In this document: in pieces, positions 8,460-18,145 of the stretch | How positions within the stretch are numbered: position 1 is the first letter of the stretch | How the letters are laid out: every line of letters begins with the position of its first letter | Assembly: GCF_003144035.1 (NCBI RefSeq) | Contig: NZ_QFWT01000001.1 | Coordinates: 124,001 to 188,000 of the forward strand | Reading direction: 5' to 3' | DNA from: Vibrio albus | Lineage (GTDB): Bacteria; Pseudomonadota; Gammaproteobacteria; Enterobacterales; Vibrionaceae | DNA: 64,000 nt | The notes under the pieces: generated by a model | Seen by the model: the letters and a program-made list of their open reading frames with translations, nothing else | Told to the model about the DNA's origin: nothing | Database searches by the model: none | Made by a program: the position numbers and the translations under genes

Positions 8460-9842
8460 CTATACGGCTTTACCGTTTTGTACTTTAACCGGCATGTTTG
8501 CTGAACAGCCCGCCAACACCAATATCAGGATAAAAGTCAGCGCATTCGCCGTGGGCTGCAGGTTAAAGTCTACGCTGATATGGATCAACATTCCTATAAT
8601 CGCCATCAGACAGCCTAAAGCCGTCCCCTTCATCGTTCGACTGTTTCTGGTGCGCACTGCCTTCAGACACAACCAGACAGCAAATAACACCATGCTACCG
8701 AGCATTAAGGTGGCAGGTACTCCCGCTTCTACCGTAAATTCAATATAATCGTTATGGGCGTGATTATAAAAACCAATATTATATTGGGTATATTTAGGAA
8801 ACGTTGAGTAGTAACTTCCCATTCCGGTACCGGTCAGAGGAAAATCTTCAATAATGTCCAGACTCCACATTGCGGCCTGATCCCGAGTTTCCGCCTGTAC
8901 TGATGTGTGCTCCAAACGTTCTTTGACTTTTCCGAGACCAAATACCGTTCCTACAATTAAGGTATCAATAGCCAGCAAACTGATAATCAAAACACTTAAA
9001 GCTCTGGGGCGATTTTTATACAACAGAAGCCCTACCACACCTCCAATGATCGTCACTGAAAAGAATGCGGTATTGCCCATTCTGGAACGGGTCATTACCA
9101 AGGCAATCACCATGATGACCAGCGAAAGACGCACAATCATCTTGCCCGACAACATGGCATCCGACCAACGCCTCAAACGGACTTTCCAGGATCCGGATCG
9201 GCTTTGATGCAGTTCCGAAACGATAAGCCCAACTCCGACTGATAGTACCATCATCAGATAATTGGCAAAGTGGTTTTTATAGACAAAAGATCCAGTAGCA
9301 ATATCACTTTCAGGGAAGCCAAACACCAGACTTTCTCTGATACCCAACAGCACAAGCATGGCTCCATAAAAAGCCTGAATGGTGCCACTGATCACCAAAG
9401 TAATCATTACCGCTTTAATGCGTTTAACACTGTTAATCAGCAGAACAGCATTTAACGCAAACAGGGTATAGCTAATTCCCTTAATTAAACCTGTTACAGT
9501 TGCAAACTGGTCCAGCGATACGCTTCCACTTTCAAGTCCAGCCCAGCTAAAAATATTCGCGGCTTCTGGAGAAATAAACGCCAGCCAGCCAACAGGCATA
9601 CGTACCAACTGCAGGGCAACCCACAATTGAAAAAGTACTAACGGGATCAGCAGCCAGTTAAACCGCTTAACCCGGTGCCAGGGAAAATTTGTCCGGTAAA
9701 CATAAAGCAGGGAAAGTGTCTGAAGCGTTATCCAAAACTCAGCAATCGACCAGGCCCAGACACGGTTACTGGCAAGAGGAACAGGCAACCAGATCAACAG
9801 CAGCAAAAAACTATAATAACAAGCAGTTTCGATACGAGACAT
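8460..9842 (-). CDS. O-antigen ligase / Wzy_C family membrane protein
   Basis: 460 residues with about ten hydrophobic segments and a large periplasmic loop after ~330. The loop has the family motif FPLTGTGMGSYYSTFPKY...GFYNHAHNDYIEFTVEAGVP, including the HNDY pattern common to WaaL/Wzy_C proteins. It either ligates or polymerises lipid-linked glycan in the inner membrane. A separate Wzy (19.2-20.6 kb) exists, so a transfer or second polymerase role is plausible. Followed by wzb. Confidence 0.85.
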   Translation of the reverse strand: MSRIETACYYSFLLLLIWLPVPLASNRVWAWSIAEFWITLQTLSLLYVYRTNFPWHRVKRFNWLLIPLVLFQLWVALQLVRMPVGWLAFISPEAANIFSWAGLESGSVSLDQFATVTGLIKGISYTLFALNAVLLINSVKRIKAVMITLVISGTIQAFYGAMLVLLGIRESLVFGFPESDIATGSFVYKNHFANYLMMVLSVGVGLIVSELHQSRSGSWKVRLRRWSDAMLSGKMIVRLSLVIMVIALVMTRSRMGNTAFFSVTIIGGVVGLLLYKNRPRALSVLIISLLAIDTLIVGTVFGLGKVKERLEHTSVQAETRDQAAMWSLDIIEDFPLTGTGMGSYYSTFPKYTQYNIGFYNHAHNDYIEFTVEAGVPATLMLGSMVLFAVWLCLKAVRTRNSRTMKGTALGCLMAIIGMLIHISVDFNLQPTANALTFILILVLAGCSANMPVKVQNGKAV

Positions 9843-9877
9843 CGCATACCTATAGAAACATTAAAAACGCTGAAACA

Positions 9878-9907
9878 GAAAAAGCCCAAAACTGATTTGG
9901 GCTTTTT
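9878..9907 (-). terminator. Terminator after the alanine-rich gene (bidirectional)
   Basis: AAAAGCCCAAA / TTTGGGCTTTT hairpin with a 5-6 nt loop and T-runs on both strands. It lies just beyond the alanine-rich gene stop (9948) and just upstream of the ligase-like gene, so that gene needs its own promoter or readthrough. Confidence 0.85.
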
Positions 9908-9947
9908 GAATTAAGTGACAGATTCAATATAACGATGATTTAACAAC

Positions 9948-10853
9948 CTAACTAGGAGAGACACCTGTAGCTGGGTCCTCTGTTGCTGGTATATCTGGCG
10001 TAATTTCATTGACACCTGCTGCGGTTGCTTGCGCCACTGCTGTTGGGTCAATACCTGACGCAATCGCTGTTTCTGTTGCCGCAACAGAAATAGATTCTGC
10101 TGCTTCCGGGGCTGCAGCAACGGCTGCCATGGTCACTGCCGATGCGGCTTCAGCTGCTGCCGTTGCGTCTGTTGCTGTTGCTGTAACTGCCGATACCGCA
10201 GCACTGGTCACCGCTGCAGCCGCTTCAGCCGCTTCAGCTGCTGCTGTTGCGTCTGTTGCCGTTGCTTTTACTGCTGTTACGGCTGCTGTTGTTACTGCCG
10301 CGGCTGATTCCGGGGCGGCCGTAATTGCTGCCGTTGTGACGGCTGCAACCGATTCTGCGGCGGCGGCTGAATCAGTCGCTGTTGCTGTTACCGCCGTTAC
10401 TGCCGCTGTTGTCACTGCGGCTGTTGCTTCAGCGGCTGCTGTTGCATCTGTTGCCGTTGCTTTTACCGCCGTTACGACTGCGGTAGTGACTGCCGCTGCT
10501 GATTCTGGGGCGGCCGTAACTACGGCTGTTGTCACTGCCGCTGCTGATTCTGGAACCGCAGACACTACTGCTGCGGTAATCTCAGCAGCTTTTTCTGGTG
10601 CAGATGTTACCGCTGCTGCGGTTACCGTTGCTACATCAACCTGTTTAATTGCAGAAACCGTCTGAACAACCTCAGCAGCCAAATCCGGATATTGAATCAT
10701 AAGAGAACTAACTAACTCTTCCATAGATACATCAGAGGTACTGATGATATTATCCAGTTCTTGCTGTTGTTCAGCAGTAATTACAGCGCTTGCCGCCATC
10801 GGCATTATCGACAATGCTGTCGTAATTGCTGCCGTTAAAAATTTAGTTTTCAT
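9948..10853 (-). CDS. Secreted alanine/threonine-rich repeat protein
   Basis: 301 residues. A Sec signal peptide (MKTKFLTAAITTALSIMPMAASA) is followed by a short non-repetitive region (~24-75). From ~75 to ~265 there are imperfect repeats built from modules such as ESAAAVTTAVVTA, VKATATDATAAAEA and APESAAAVTTA, and the protein ends in an acidic, proline-containing tail (ITPDIPATEDPATGVSPS). Composition is almost only A, T, V, S, E, D, predicting a long amphipathic helix or fibre outside the cell. It sits within the exopolysaccharide locus with its own terminator, so a matrix or surface role is a reasonable guess; I do not recognise a named family. Repeats make it prone to copy-number change. 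Confidence 0.8.
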   Translation of the reverse strand: MKTKFLTAAITTALSIMPMAASAVITAEQQQELDNIISTSDVSMEELVSSLMIQYPDLAAEVVQTVSAIKQVDVATVTAAAVTSAPEKAAEITAAVVSAVPESAAAVTTAVVTAAPESAAAVTTAVVTAVKATATDATAAAEATAAVTTAAVTAVTATATDSAAAAESVAAVTTAAITAAPESAAAVTTAAVTAVKATATDATAAAEAAEAAAAVTSAAVSAVTATATDATAAAEAASAVTMAAVAAAPEAAESISVAATETAIASGIDPTAVAQATAAGVNEITPDIPATEDPATGVSPS

Positions 10854-10993
10854 AATCCTTGTCCCCTAGCCTGAAAACAGATAACCCATATACCACACGA
10901 CTTATTCATCATAACAACTGTATAAGTTTATGGTCAAAGATAATCCATCTCATTTATAAGACTGAACATTTAAAATAAAAAAACAGAGTAGAA

Positions 10994-11446
10994 TTACTGA
11001 CTTATTTTATTCAAAACAAGACCTAAACATTCCAATAATTTATATATAAGAATTCCACATAGAACCCCCGATACATTTGCAGCCAAATCATAAACAGAAA
11101 ACTCTCGGGTGGGAAAAAACACCTGTATCACTTCATCAGAAACCACTAAAGATAGTGCGGCAAAAACAGGCCAACCCACTGAATTAAAAAATAAAGAGCG
11201 TATAGATAACGGAGTTGCCCAAGTAATCGTATAACCAATGAGAAAACTCATTAAAAAGTGCAGATGTTTATCTCCGCCAACTAATTTTTCAACTGCATAA
11301 ACATATTCTGCATGCAGACTAAAACTTTTTGACATACTTCCTGCCAGAGCTACAAGGAAAACAACCGCCAAAATAAACAGACGATGAAAGCGTACTTCTC
11401 GAATATTACCAATCAACCTATTGACACTCTCTATAATTAATACCAT
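10994..11446 (-). CDS. VanZ-like membrane protein, VpsQ-like
   Basis: 150 residues, about four transmembrane segments, with VanZ-family hallmarks DKHLHFLMSFLIGY (~59-72) and FSVYDLAANVSGVLCG (~115-130). In Vibrio cholerae a VanZ-like protein (VpsQ) follows VpsP in the vps-II operon. Here the start overlaps the end of the VpsP-like gene by 29 nt, matching that pair. Function in polysaccharide production is not defined. Confidence 0.75.
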   Translation of the reverse strand: MVLIIESVNRLIGNIREVRFHRLFILAVVFLVALAGSMSKSFSLHAEYVYAVEKLVGGDKHLHFLMSFLIGYTITWATPLSIRSLFFNSVGWPVFAALSLVVSDEVIQVFFPTREFSVYDLAANVSGVLCGILIYKLLECLGLVLNKISQ

Positions 11447-12086
11447 TGAATTTTAATAAATTACACATTTTATCTTTGTTAGGGGATATTGAGATCAGTT
11501 GTCTCAACTCCCAATATCCAATACTATATTTACCATGTCTTAATAATACCCGACTTACCTGAATTTTTTGTTCCGGTATTAGCTTTTCCCAATTGGCGAA
11601 ATACAAATTCAACATCGCTTTTGCCGTGGATCTTTCATAAGGTCCTACATATACCGCTTTTTCAATTTGCTCCGCCACCTCATCCATTGATGCTCCCAAC
11701 TCAGCTAACAGATACGCCTTCTGGATATAAGCTTCCGGCCATAAAGGGCGAAGTTCAACGGTTTGATCAAAATAACGCTCGCTTTGCTCCTTCAACTTTT
11801 GGTCATCCAGAAGCCGTCCCTTATGTTCAATAAAAAAGCCAGCCTGAGTAAGAGCATGGGGGCTGTCACTATCCCAGAAAAGCATACTCTCTACGAACTG
11901 CATTTTTTTTTCCATCTCACCTTCTGCCCTACTGTCCTTAAGTGAAGAAGACAGAGAGCGCAGTTCATTACTGACAGTCTTGGCGTACAAACTTCCTACA
12001 CCCATTTTTACGGAGTAGAAAGCCACACCAATACACAATAGGCCAATAAGAAGGAGTGGTGTAGTTTTGATAATTTGAGATCTCAT
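11418..12086 (-). CDS. VpsP-like polysaccharide biosynthesis protein
   Basis: 222 residues with one N-terminal membrane anchor (residues ~9-28) and a periplasmic helical domain resembling TPR units (FDQTVELRPLWPEAYIQKAYLLAELG, ~106-131). Size, topology and the VanZ-like partner downstream match VpsP of the vibrio vps-II cluster. Follows cpsG by 20 nt. Confidence 0.65.
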   Translation of the reverse strand: MRSQIIKTTPLLLIGLLCIGVAFYSVKMGVGSLYAKTVSNELRSLSSSLKDSRAEGEMEKKMQFVESMLFWDSDSPHALTQAGFFIEHKGRLLDDQKLKEQSERYFDQTVELRPLWPEAYIQKAYLLAELGASMDEVAEQIEKAVYVGPYERSTAKAMLNLYFANWEKLIPEQKIQVSRVLLRHGKYSIGYWELRQLISISPNKDKMCNLLKFNGINYRECQ

Positions 12087-12106
12087 ATCGACACTGGGAC
12101 TAAAGG

Positions 12107-13495
12107 TTACTTCAGTAACCCTTTCAGTTCTTCCAACTTCAGGGCAACCAACTCACCATCTGCTTTAGACTCAACATTCAAACGCACAACCGGTTCTGTA
12201 TTTGAGCTTCGCAAGTTAAAGCGCCAGGACGCATCATCTGAAACAAACGCCATAGACAAGCCATCGGTATAATCAACACTTGTGGCAAGAGGTTTGTAAT
12301 GACTTTCGACCTTTTCAATGGCCTGCCCGGGGTTGTCTAGTTTAAGATTAATTTCACCTGAGGATGGAAAAGCCGCAATACGGGATTTGACCATTTCAGA
12401 CAAAGTCATACCTGTTACTGAAAGAAGTTCCGTTACCAGCAACCATGGGATCATCCCAGAATCACAATAAGCAAAGTCACGGAAATAGTGATGGGCACTC
12501 ATTTCACCGCCATAGACTGCATCTTCCTGACGCATTCTTTCTTTAATAAAAGCGTGGCCAGTCTTGCTCATGACAGGAATACCACCATTTTCGCTAACCA
12601 CTTCTTTCGTATTCCAATACACACGAGGATCATGGATGATCTTCTCTTTAGGGTTCTTTTTCAGGAAAGCTTCTGCAAGCATTCCGACAATGTAATAACC
12701 CTCTATAAATTCACCATGTTCATCAAACAGGAAGCAGCGGTCAAAATCACCGTCCCAGGCAATACCCATATCCGCTTGATGCTCTTTCACTGCGTTGGCT
12801 GTATCTTCTCGGCATTCAGGAAGCAGAGGATTAGGGATCCCATTTGGAAAATTACCGTCGGGCTGATGGTGCACTTTAATGAATTCGACAGGAACATTTA
12901 AAGTTGCAAAACGTTTTTCCAGTTCATCAACCACATGTCCGGCAGCACCATTTCCGGAATTTACCACCAGCTTTGTGGTTTTGATATTCGACGGTTCAAT
13001 ATACTCCATTAAGCAATCAACATAAGCATCCAGATTTGACTGCTTTATTAATGTTCCTCGATACGCTTTATCTACCGGGTCAAACTCATTACGTTCAGCT
13101 AATGCTTTAATATCTTTGAGGCCAGTATCGCCGCTAATTGGCTTAGCATCTTCCCGAACCAGCTTCATACCGTTATAGTTCATCGGATTATGACTGGCTG
13201 TAACTTCTATACCACCATCAACACCAAGATGTTGAGTCGCGAAATAAATTTCTTCTGTACCTGTCATACCGATATCGATCACATCAACACCGGAATCCAT
13301 CAATCCTTCAGCCAGAGACGCTTTTAATTCTTCAGACGTTAAACGAACATCCCCCCCGACAACAATGCTTTTTGGTTTTAAATGTTGACCAAATGCTCTG
13401 CCAATACGATACGCAATATCGGCGTTTAATTCTTCACCTAGCTCACCGCGGATATCGTAGGCTTTAAAACAGGTAAGGTTCGGGTTACTGCTCAT
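12107..13495 (-). CDS. cpsG: Phosphomannomutase CpsG/ManB
   Basis: 462 residues. Converts mannose-6-phosphate to mannose-1-phosphate, the substrate of ManC, for GDP-mannose-derived sugars. Visible motifs of the alpha-D-phosphohexomutase family: CFKAYDIRG at 9-17, the phosphoserine loop TASHNP (~99-104), metal loop DGDFDRC (~244-250), sugar loop GGEMSAHH (~325) and phosphate-binding RSSNTEP (~427). It is separated from manC by a porin and a DUF2057 gene. Confidence 0.95.
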   Translation of the reverse strand: MSSNPNLTCFKAYDIRGELGEELNADIAYRIGRAFGQHLKPKSIVVGGDVRLTSEELKASLAEGLMDSGVDVIDIGMTGTEEIYFATQHLGVDGGIEVTASHNPMNYNGMKLVREDAKPISGDTGLKDIKALAERNEFDPVDKAYRGTLIKQSNLDAYVDCLMEYIEPSNIKTTKLVVNSGNGAAGHVVDELEKRFATLNVPVEFIKVHHQPDGNFPNGIPNPLLPECREDTANAVKEHQADMGIAWDGDFDRCFLFDEHGEFIEGYYIVGMLAEAFLKKNPKEKIIHDPRVYWNTKEVVSENGGIPVMSKTGHAFIKERMRQEDAVYGGEMSAHHYFRDFAYCDSGMIPWLLVTELLSVTGMTLSEMVKSRIAAFPSSGEINLKLDNPGQAIEKVESHYKPLATSVDYTDGLSMAFVSDDASWRFNLRSSNTEPVVRLNVESKADGELVALKLEELKGLLK

Positions 13496-13542
13496 TTATT
13501 TATTCTCTCGCTTAAATAATTTTGTTCTTTCTGGGGGCCAGA

Positions 13543-14193
13543 TTATTGTTGCTGAATCATCCAGGTTAGCAAAGCCTTACGTTCGGAACCGGAGGCATGC
13601 AAAAACCATTGTTTGATCTCTTTTACTGAAAGTTCAGATATTACTGGAATATCAGTTGGAACGGAACGGTCAGTCACTTTTGGTGCCAATGTCTTTTCAG
13701 GAACAGGTGAATGCACTTCGGTAAACTGAATATTATGGCTGTCGTTATATTTTACAATCGACTTTTCTAAATCCCGATAAGGTAAAAAGCCGGACTCTCC
13801 GGGTAACTCATCCACCACCAACGGGCTTTTTGCGTTATTTACGGTTAATGTCCAGTCAGCATTATTGGTTGCAAAACTGACCTTTGCAGAATCATAAGTT
13901 CGAAAATACTTATGCGAAATATTGAGTTGATCACTTGCATTTTCTACATCAATAAATGTCACTAATGGCTTAGACTGAAAACGTTTTTTACCGCTACCAT
14001 TACGTAAAGACTCAACATAACGAATCACTACCTGGTTATGTCCCTGAGATAAATTCAGGCTTTGCGTTTCTTTCACTGCTTTTCCATTTACGGCTAATAC
14101 ATCGACCGTTCTGGGTAATGTCAAATCCGCAGCGGATAAAGAGGATGAAAGTATTAATGCTGATAATGTGACTATTTTTATCATTAACTTCAT
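13543..14193 (-). CDS. DUF2057 (YccT-like) periplasmic protein
   Basis: 216 residues from the ATG at 14193, which gives a clean signal peptide (MKLMIKIVTLSALILSSSLSAADL); starts further upstream would run into the terminator of the porin gene. The DUF2057 pattern is visible (LPRTVDVLAVNGKAV, QVVIRYVE, PLVTFIDV, LPYRDLEKSIVKYN). E. coli YccT has been linked to curli/biofilm control; no biochemical function is certain. Located between porin and cpsG. Confidence 0.8.
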   Translation of the reverse strand: MKLMIKIVTLSALILSSSLSAADLTLPRTVDVLAVNGKAVKETQSLNLSQGHNQVVIRYVESLRNGSGKKRFQSKPLVTFIDVENASDQLNISHKYFRTYDSAKVSFATNNADWTLTVNNAKSPLVVDELPGESGFLPYRDLEKSIVKYNDSHNIQFTEVHSPVPEKTLAPKVTDRSVPTDIPVISELSVKEIKQWFLHASGSERKALLTWMIQQQ

Positions 14194-14223
14194 TGGAGCA
14201 ATATTCCCTATTACAGATAAAAA

Positions 14224-14276
14224 AGCCACGCTTACAGGCTTATCTCATATGATAAGCTCAGAGTAAGCAGTGGCTA
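14224..14276 (-). terminator. Terminator of the porin gene
   Basis: On the minus strand AGCCACTGCTTAC pairs with GTAAGCGTGGCT with an inner stem GCTTATC/GATAAGC, followed by TTTTTT. It lies 20 nt past the porin stop, and its position sets the 5' limit of the DUF2057 transcript. Confidence 0.88.
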
Positions 14277-14295
14277 CAAGGGAGAGGCTTACGAT

Positions 14296-15216
14296 TTAGA
14301 ATGTTGCACTCATACCAACAACATAACCTGTGTCCGTATCATCTTCATCAGTAAAGCCAACTTCAGCATAAACTTTTACTTCATCGGTGAAGATATAAGT
14401 TACGTTCGCATAGGTATCATTGACCGTGTCTTTAGAACCATCATCATAATCAGTTATTGCCCAGCCGACACCATAATTAAACCGGCCACCATCATCAAAG
14501 GTTGCAGTAACACCATACATATCAGCATCATCAGTTTCACCATCGGTAGAACCGTACGAACCTGCCACACGAAGATCGCCCAAACGGTAACGAGCTTCAA
14601 GTACGTAGGCATCGTTTTCCACATCAGACTTTTCACCATGAGCCAGATAGAGAGTAAAGCTTGCATCTTCAACATTAGCACTAATCTTCCCGTCTAATTC
14701 ATAGTCACTGTCTGTGTAACCGGTCGTATTACGGTATTCCGCATAAGCAACTCCCGCAGAGAACACTTCATTACCGTTGTACTTATACTTAAGAACCTGA
14801 TCGCCTTTGCTCTCCAGATCCTCAAAATAAGAGGTAAAGCCGAATTCATAGTCATTACCAATACCAGCTTCGTCGAAAATGGTAGTCTGGGAACCAAAAG
14901 TAACCACATGTTGCTGAGCGATAGTTACCGAACCATAAACGTCTCCCCGGGTCACGTTATCATCAGCATTATTAGCCTCAATATCCATGTATGCACCCAT
15001 GGCCAGATCTTCGGTCATCTCATATTCAATTTCGAACCCGAACTTGGCTTCATCCAGATCCAGTTGAGACTTATCCGCTTCATCCTGAACCTTTATATAT
15101 TTCACCCCTACCTCGCCATTGACATCAATAGTGACCCCATCCATGGAATACATTTCTGCCGCCTGAGCAGAACCTACCGCAGCCACCACTGCCAGCGCAA
15201 CTAACGTTTTTTTCAT
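14296..15216 (-). CDS. Outer-membrane porin (Gram-negative porin family)
   Basis: 306 residues: signal peptide MKKTLVALAVVAAVGSAQA, then alternating amphipathic strands rich in D/E/G/Y typical of OmpC/OmpU-type 16-strand barrels, ending in Phe (YVVGMSATF) as required for BAM recognition. It is shorter than classical vibrio OmpU (~330-350) and lacks a clear long L3 motif. It has its own terminator and a ~200-bp upstream region. Finding it inside the capsule locus between manC and cpsG is unusual; it might serve sugar or oligosaccharide uptake or simply be a neighbour. Confidence 0.88.
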   Translation of the reverse strand: MKKTLVALAVVAAVGSAQAAEMYSMDGVTIDVNGEVGVKYIKVQDEADKSQLDLDEAKFGFEIEYEMTEDLAMGAYMDIEANNADDNVTRGDVYGSVTIAQQHVVTFGSQTTIFDEAGIGNDYEFGFTSYFEDLESKGDQVLKYKYNGNEVFSAGVAYAEYRNTTGYTDSDYELDGKISANVEDASFTLYLAHGEKSDVENDAYVLEARYRLGDLRVAGSYGSTDGETDDADMYGVTATFDDGGRFNYGVGWAITDYDDGSKDTVNDTYANVTYIFTDEVKVYAEVGFTDEDDTDTGYVVGMSATF

Positions 15217-15434
15217 TGGTTTATCTCCCTTGTTTAATTCGATAATCCATTTGCTATTGTTTTATATAAATATGGTTCTTATTATTTTTACAGTTAATCA
15301 GCACGTCCTAATATATGGCACTCAATGCATAATCTTTAAAAACATTTGTAGCCTACACGAAATGAAAACGGCCGTACGTATCATGATGATGACACTCACT
15401 ATTAGTCTCAAAGATAAGACGTCAATTTGGACAC

Positions 15435-16892
15435 TTATGCTTTTTTCTTATCTTTGAAATCATTATCAACGAATAGCGCTTCTTCTGAATCTAAGTAACC
15501 TTCACGCTGAATACGCACAATATCGTCCTCACCAAGGTAACTGCCGGATCGAACTTCGATAATTTCCAGAGGAACCTTACCCGGGTTTTCAATAGCATGT
15601 TCCATACCGATGGGAATATAGGTGGACTCATTTTCACTGAGATAGAATTCTTTTTCGCCCCGTATTACTCTGGCGGTTCCGGACACAACTACCCAGTGTT
15701 CAGCGCGGTGATGGTGTAGCTGAATTGCCATGCGTTCACCAGGTTTAATAAACAAATGCTTAACGTGGTATCGCTCACCATCAGCTATCGCATCATGAGA
15801 ACCCCACGGACGATGCACTTCCCGGTGACGAAGATATTCACAGCGTTCTTCAGCTTTCAGTTTATTAACTATGTTTTTAACGCCCTGCACCTTGTCTTTA
15901 TGGGCAACCAGTACAGCATCTTTGGTTTCTATCACAATAAGGTCGTCAACACCTACCGTTGTCACCAGCTTGCTTTGAGAATAAAGGTAACTGTTTCGGG
16001 TATCCTCGGTAAGCACATCCCCTTTGGTCGCATTACCACTGTCGTCCTTATCGTTTACTTCCCAGATAGCAGACCAGCTTCCAACATCACTCCACTGAGC
16101 GTCCATAGGAACCACCACAGCATTTTCAGTCGGCTCCATCACGGCATAGTCAATGGATTCATCCGGACAACCGGCAAACACTTCTTCGTCCAGGCGGATA
16201 AAATCCAGATCAGGATAGCTGCTTAAATGGGTTTCTTTACAGGCAATCAGAATATCCGGGCGGTACTTTTCAAGTTCTTTCAGGTAAACAGAGGCTCTGA
16301 ACAGGAATAAGCCACTGTTCCAGTAATATTCTCCGGAAGCCAGATATTCTTCCGCTTTTGCCAAACAGGGCTTTTCAACAAACGAATCTACCGAATAACT
16401 GTTATCACTTCTAACATGTCCCTGCTTGATATAGCCATACCCGGTTTCAGGAGCTGTAGGCACAATACCAAACGTCACCAGGTTCCCCTGTTCCGCTTCC
16501 GGAATCGCCGCTTCAACAGAAGCAATAAACGCATCGTTATCTCTGATAACATGATCCGCCGCAAGCACCAAGAGTAACGGGTCATCACCATTTTTAACCG
16601 CCTGCAATGCTGCTAATGCGACTGCGGGTGCCGTATTACGCCCTACCGGCTCCAGCACAATGCCACTATGGTCAATTTCAGCCTTTCTAAGCTGCTCTGC
16701 TACCGTAAACCGGTGTTCGTTATTGCAGATAAAAAATGGTGGCTTATGTTCAATACCGGATAAGCGAAAAATCGTATCCTGAAGCATGGTATTATCACTG
16801 GCCAGTGATAAAAATTGCTTCGGATAATGAGTACGTGAAAGAGGCCATAAGCGGCTACCTGAGCCACCTGCCATTATTATTGGAAGAATCAT
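15435..16892 (-). CDS. manC: ManC, mannose-1-phosphate guanylyltransferase / mannose-6-phosphate isomerase
   Basis: 485 residues, bifunctional type II enzyme making GDP-mannose. N-terminal nucleotidyltransferase: [18 protein letters not shown] at 9-26 and FVEKP at ~171. C-terminal cupin isomerase domain: [10 protein letters not shown] (~363), [24 protein letters not shown] (~391-414). Start ATG overlaps the stop of the upstream glycosyltransferase as TAATG, so translation is coupled. Last gene of the AT-rich cassette. Confidence 0.96.
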   Translation of the reverse strand: MILPIIMAGGSGSRLWPLSRTHYPKQFLSLASDNTMLQDTIFRLSGIEHKPPFFICNNEHRFTVAEQLRKAEIDHSGIVLEPVGRNTAPAVALAALQAVKNGDDPLLLVLAADHVIRDNDAFIASVEAAIPEAEQGNLVTFGIVPTAPETGYGYIKQGHVRSDNSYSVDSFVEKPCLAKAEEYLASGEYYWNSGLFLFRASVYLKELEKYRPDILIACKETHLSSYPDLDFIRLDEEVFAGCPDESIDYAVMEPTENAVVVPMDAQWSDVGSWSAIWEVNDKDDSGNATKGDVLTEDTRNSYLYSQSKLVTTVGVDDLIVIETKDAVLVAHKDKVQGVKNIVNKLKAEERCEYLRHREVHRPWGSHDAIADGERYHVKHLFIKPGERMAIQLHHHRAEHWVVVSGTARVIRGEKEFYLSENESTYIPIGMEHAIENPGKVPLEIIEVRSGSYLGEDDIVRIQREGYLDSEEALFVDNDFKDKKKA

Positions 16893-18145
16893 TACATATC
16901 TCTCCTAGCGACGTTGTCAATTACAGACAAATACTTATTACACAATATTTTTTTTGAATGATTATTTTTTATAAACGAAAGCCCATTATTTGATAATTGT
17001 CTAGAAAGTTTCTTGGAGCTCAATAGCTCGCAAACAGAGCCAGCGATGTCAGCAGGAGTTTTACATACAATTAGATCTTCTCCATGTACTGCATTTATAC
17101 CTTCTATGCCAACATCATTGGTTATCGTAGGTAAACCAAGAGCCATCGAATCTAATACTTTAGTTTTAATACCAGTCCCAAAAGCGACAGGCATCAGAGC
17201 TACACTACATCCACTTGCCACTGCCTTTAAGTCATCTACGAAACCCAATAATTTAACTTTATTTTCGACCCCAAAGATTATTTCATTTAGCCGTTCATCA
17301 TATTTACCAACAACAACAATCTCAAAGTTTTTTGTAACTTTAATCAGTTCCGGCAGTACTTCTTTAACAATAAATCTTAAGCTCTCGATATTTTGAGCCG
17401 TCGTCATATTACCTATAAATAAGAGTTTTTTTATGATTCCATCAGAAAACTCAAGTTCAGAACAATCAACAGCTTGTGGAACACCTGTAGCTTTATCCGA
17501 ATGATATATAGTGTTAATATGTTCTGCTTCTATTGGTGACGTTAAAATTACTTTATTAGATTTACTATATATTCTCTTCTCAGACTCTCTAATTTTCTTA
17601 CATTCGTAGGATAAAAGAATCTTTCTTAATAGTTTTTCACATTGACTAAATACCTTAGGTAATCGCTGAGCATACGTTCCTAAAACCGAATAGTTTGAAT
17701 TACTCCTTAACATATTCTCATAGCGATTTGACAACAAGTCATCCAAATCAGTTACCAATACATCTGAATCATCAACAAACTGAGATGTTCTTAGCATGTC
17801 GCAGATAATTACATCTGGGTTTATATTCGCTATAGCATTATCAAGAAATTTTTTACCACTAGGTGAATAGTACAAGCATTCTTGCAAAGACTTGTTCCTG
17901 AATAAAATCACATTATATACAAACCTAAAGAAAGATGATGTATTTAGATAATAGCTTGATAAAATTCCCAAGTTGGAAATTTTATCCTTATCGACACTTT
18001 GATTCCTACCCAAAAAGCAAACAAAGTAAACATCGTATTTCGAGGTTAAAAACTCTAAACTCTGACAGATCATGAATTCTCTTCCTGCTATTTTAGGAAA
18101 AGGAGGCCTCGATGAGATATATACAACTTTTTTCCTACAAGACAT
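16892..18145 (-). CDS. Glycosyltransferase family 4 (GT-B)
   Basis: 417 residues. The C-terminal half carries GT4 features: [17 protein letters not shown] (~237), VVVGKYDE (~275), [13 protein letters not shown] (~293) and the nucleotide-sugar loop [23 protein letters not shown] (~319-341) with E/K substitutions relative to the usual EGFGL form. N-terminal [17 protein letters not shown] resembles glycosyltransferases of secreted polysaccharide systems. Donor and linkage cannot be predicted. 11-nt overlap with the upstream gene and 1-nt overlap with manC. Confidence 0.85.
   Translation of the reverse strand: MSCRKKVVYISSRPPFPKIAGREFMICQSLEFLTSKYDVYFVCFLGRNQSVDKDKISNLGILSSYYLNTSSFFRFVYNVILFRNKSLQECLYYSPSGKKFLDNAIANINPDVIICDMLRTSQFVDDSDVLVTDLDDLLSNRYENMLRSNSNYSVLGTYAQRLPKVFSQCEKLLRKILLSYECKKIRESEKRIYSKSNKVILTSPIEAEHINTIYHSDKATGVPQAVDCSELEFSDGIIKKLLFIGNMTTAQNIESLRFIVKEVLPELIKVTKNFEIVVVGKYDERLNEIIFGVENKVKLLGFVDDLKAVASGCSVALMPVAFGTGIKTKVLDSMALGLPTITNDVGIEGINAVHGEDLIVCKTPADIAGSVCELLSSKKLSRQLSNNGLSFIKNNHSKKILCNKYLSVIDNVARRDM

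Noticed and set aside
10070..10600. CRISPR-like array
   Set aside because: Repeats are in-frame coding repeats without uniform spacers, and no cas genes occur in the window.
10009..10665. 218-codon alanine-rich frame on the plus strand, antisense to the repeat exoprotein
   Set aside because: GC-rich repeats of GCN/ACN codons give an open mirror frame (Ala/Val/Thr); it has no signal peptide or Shine-Dalgarno, and the minus-strand frame has both a signal peptide and terminator.
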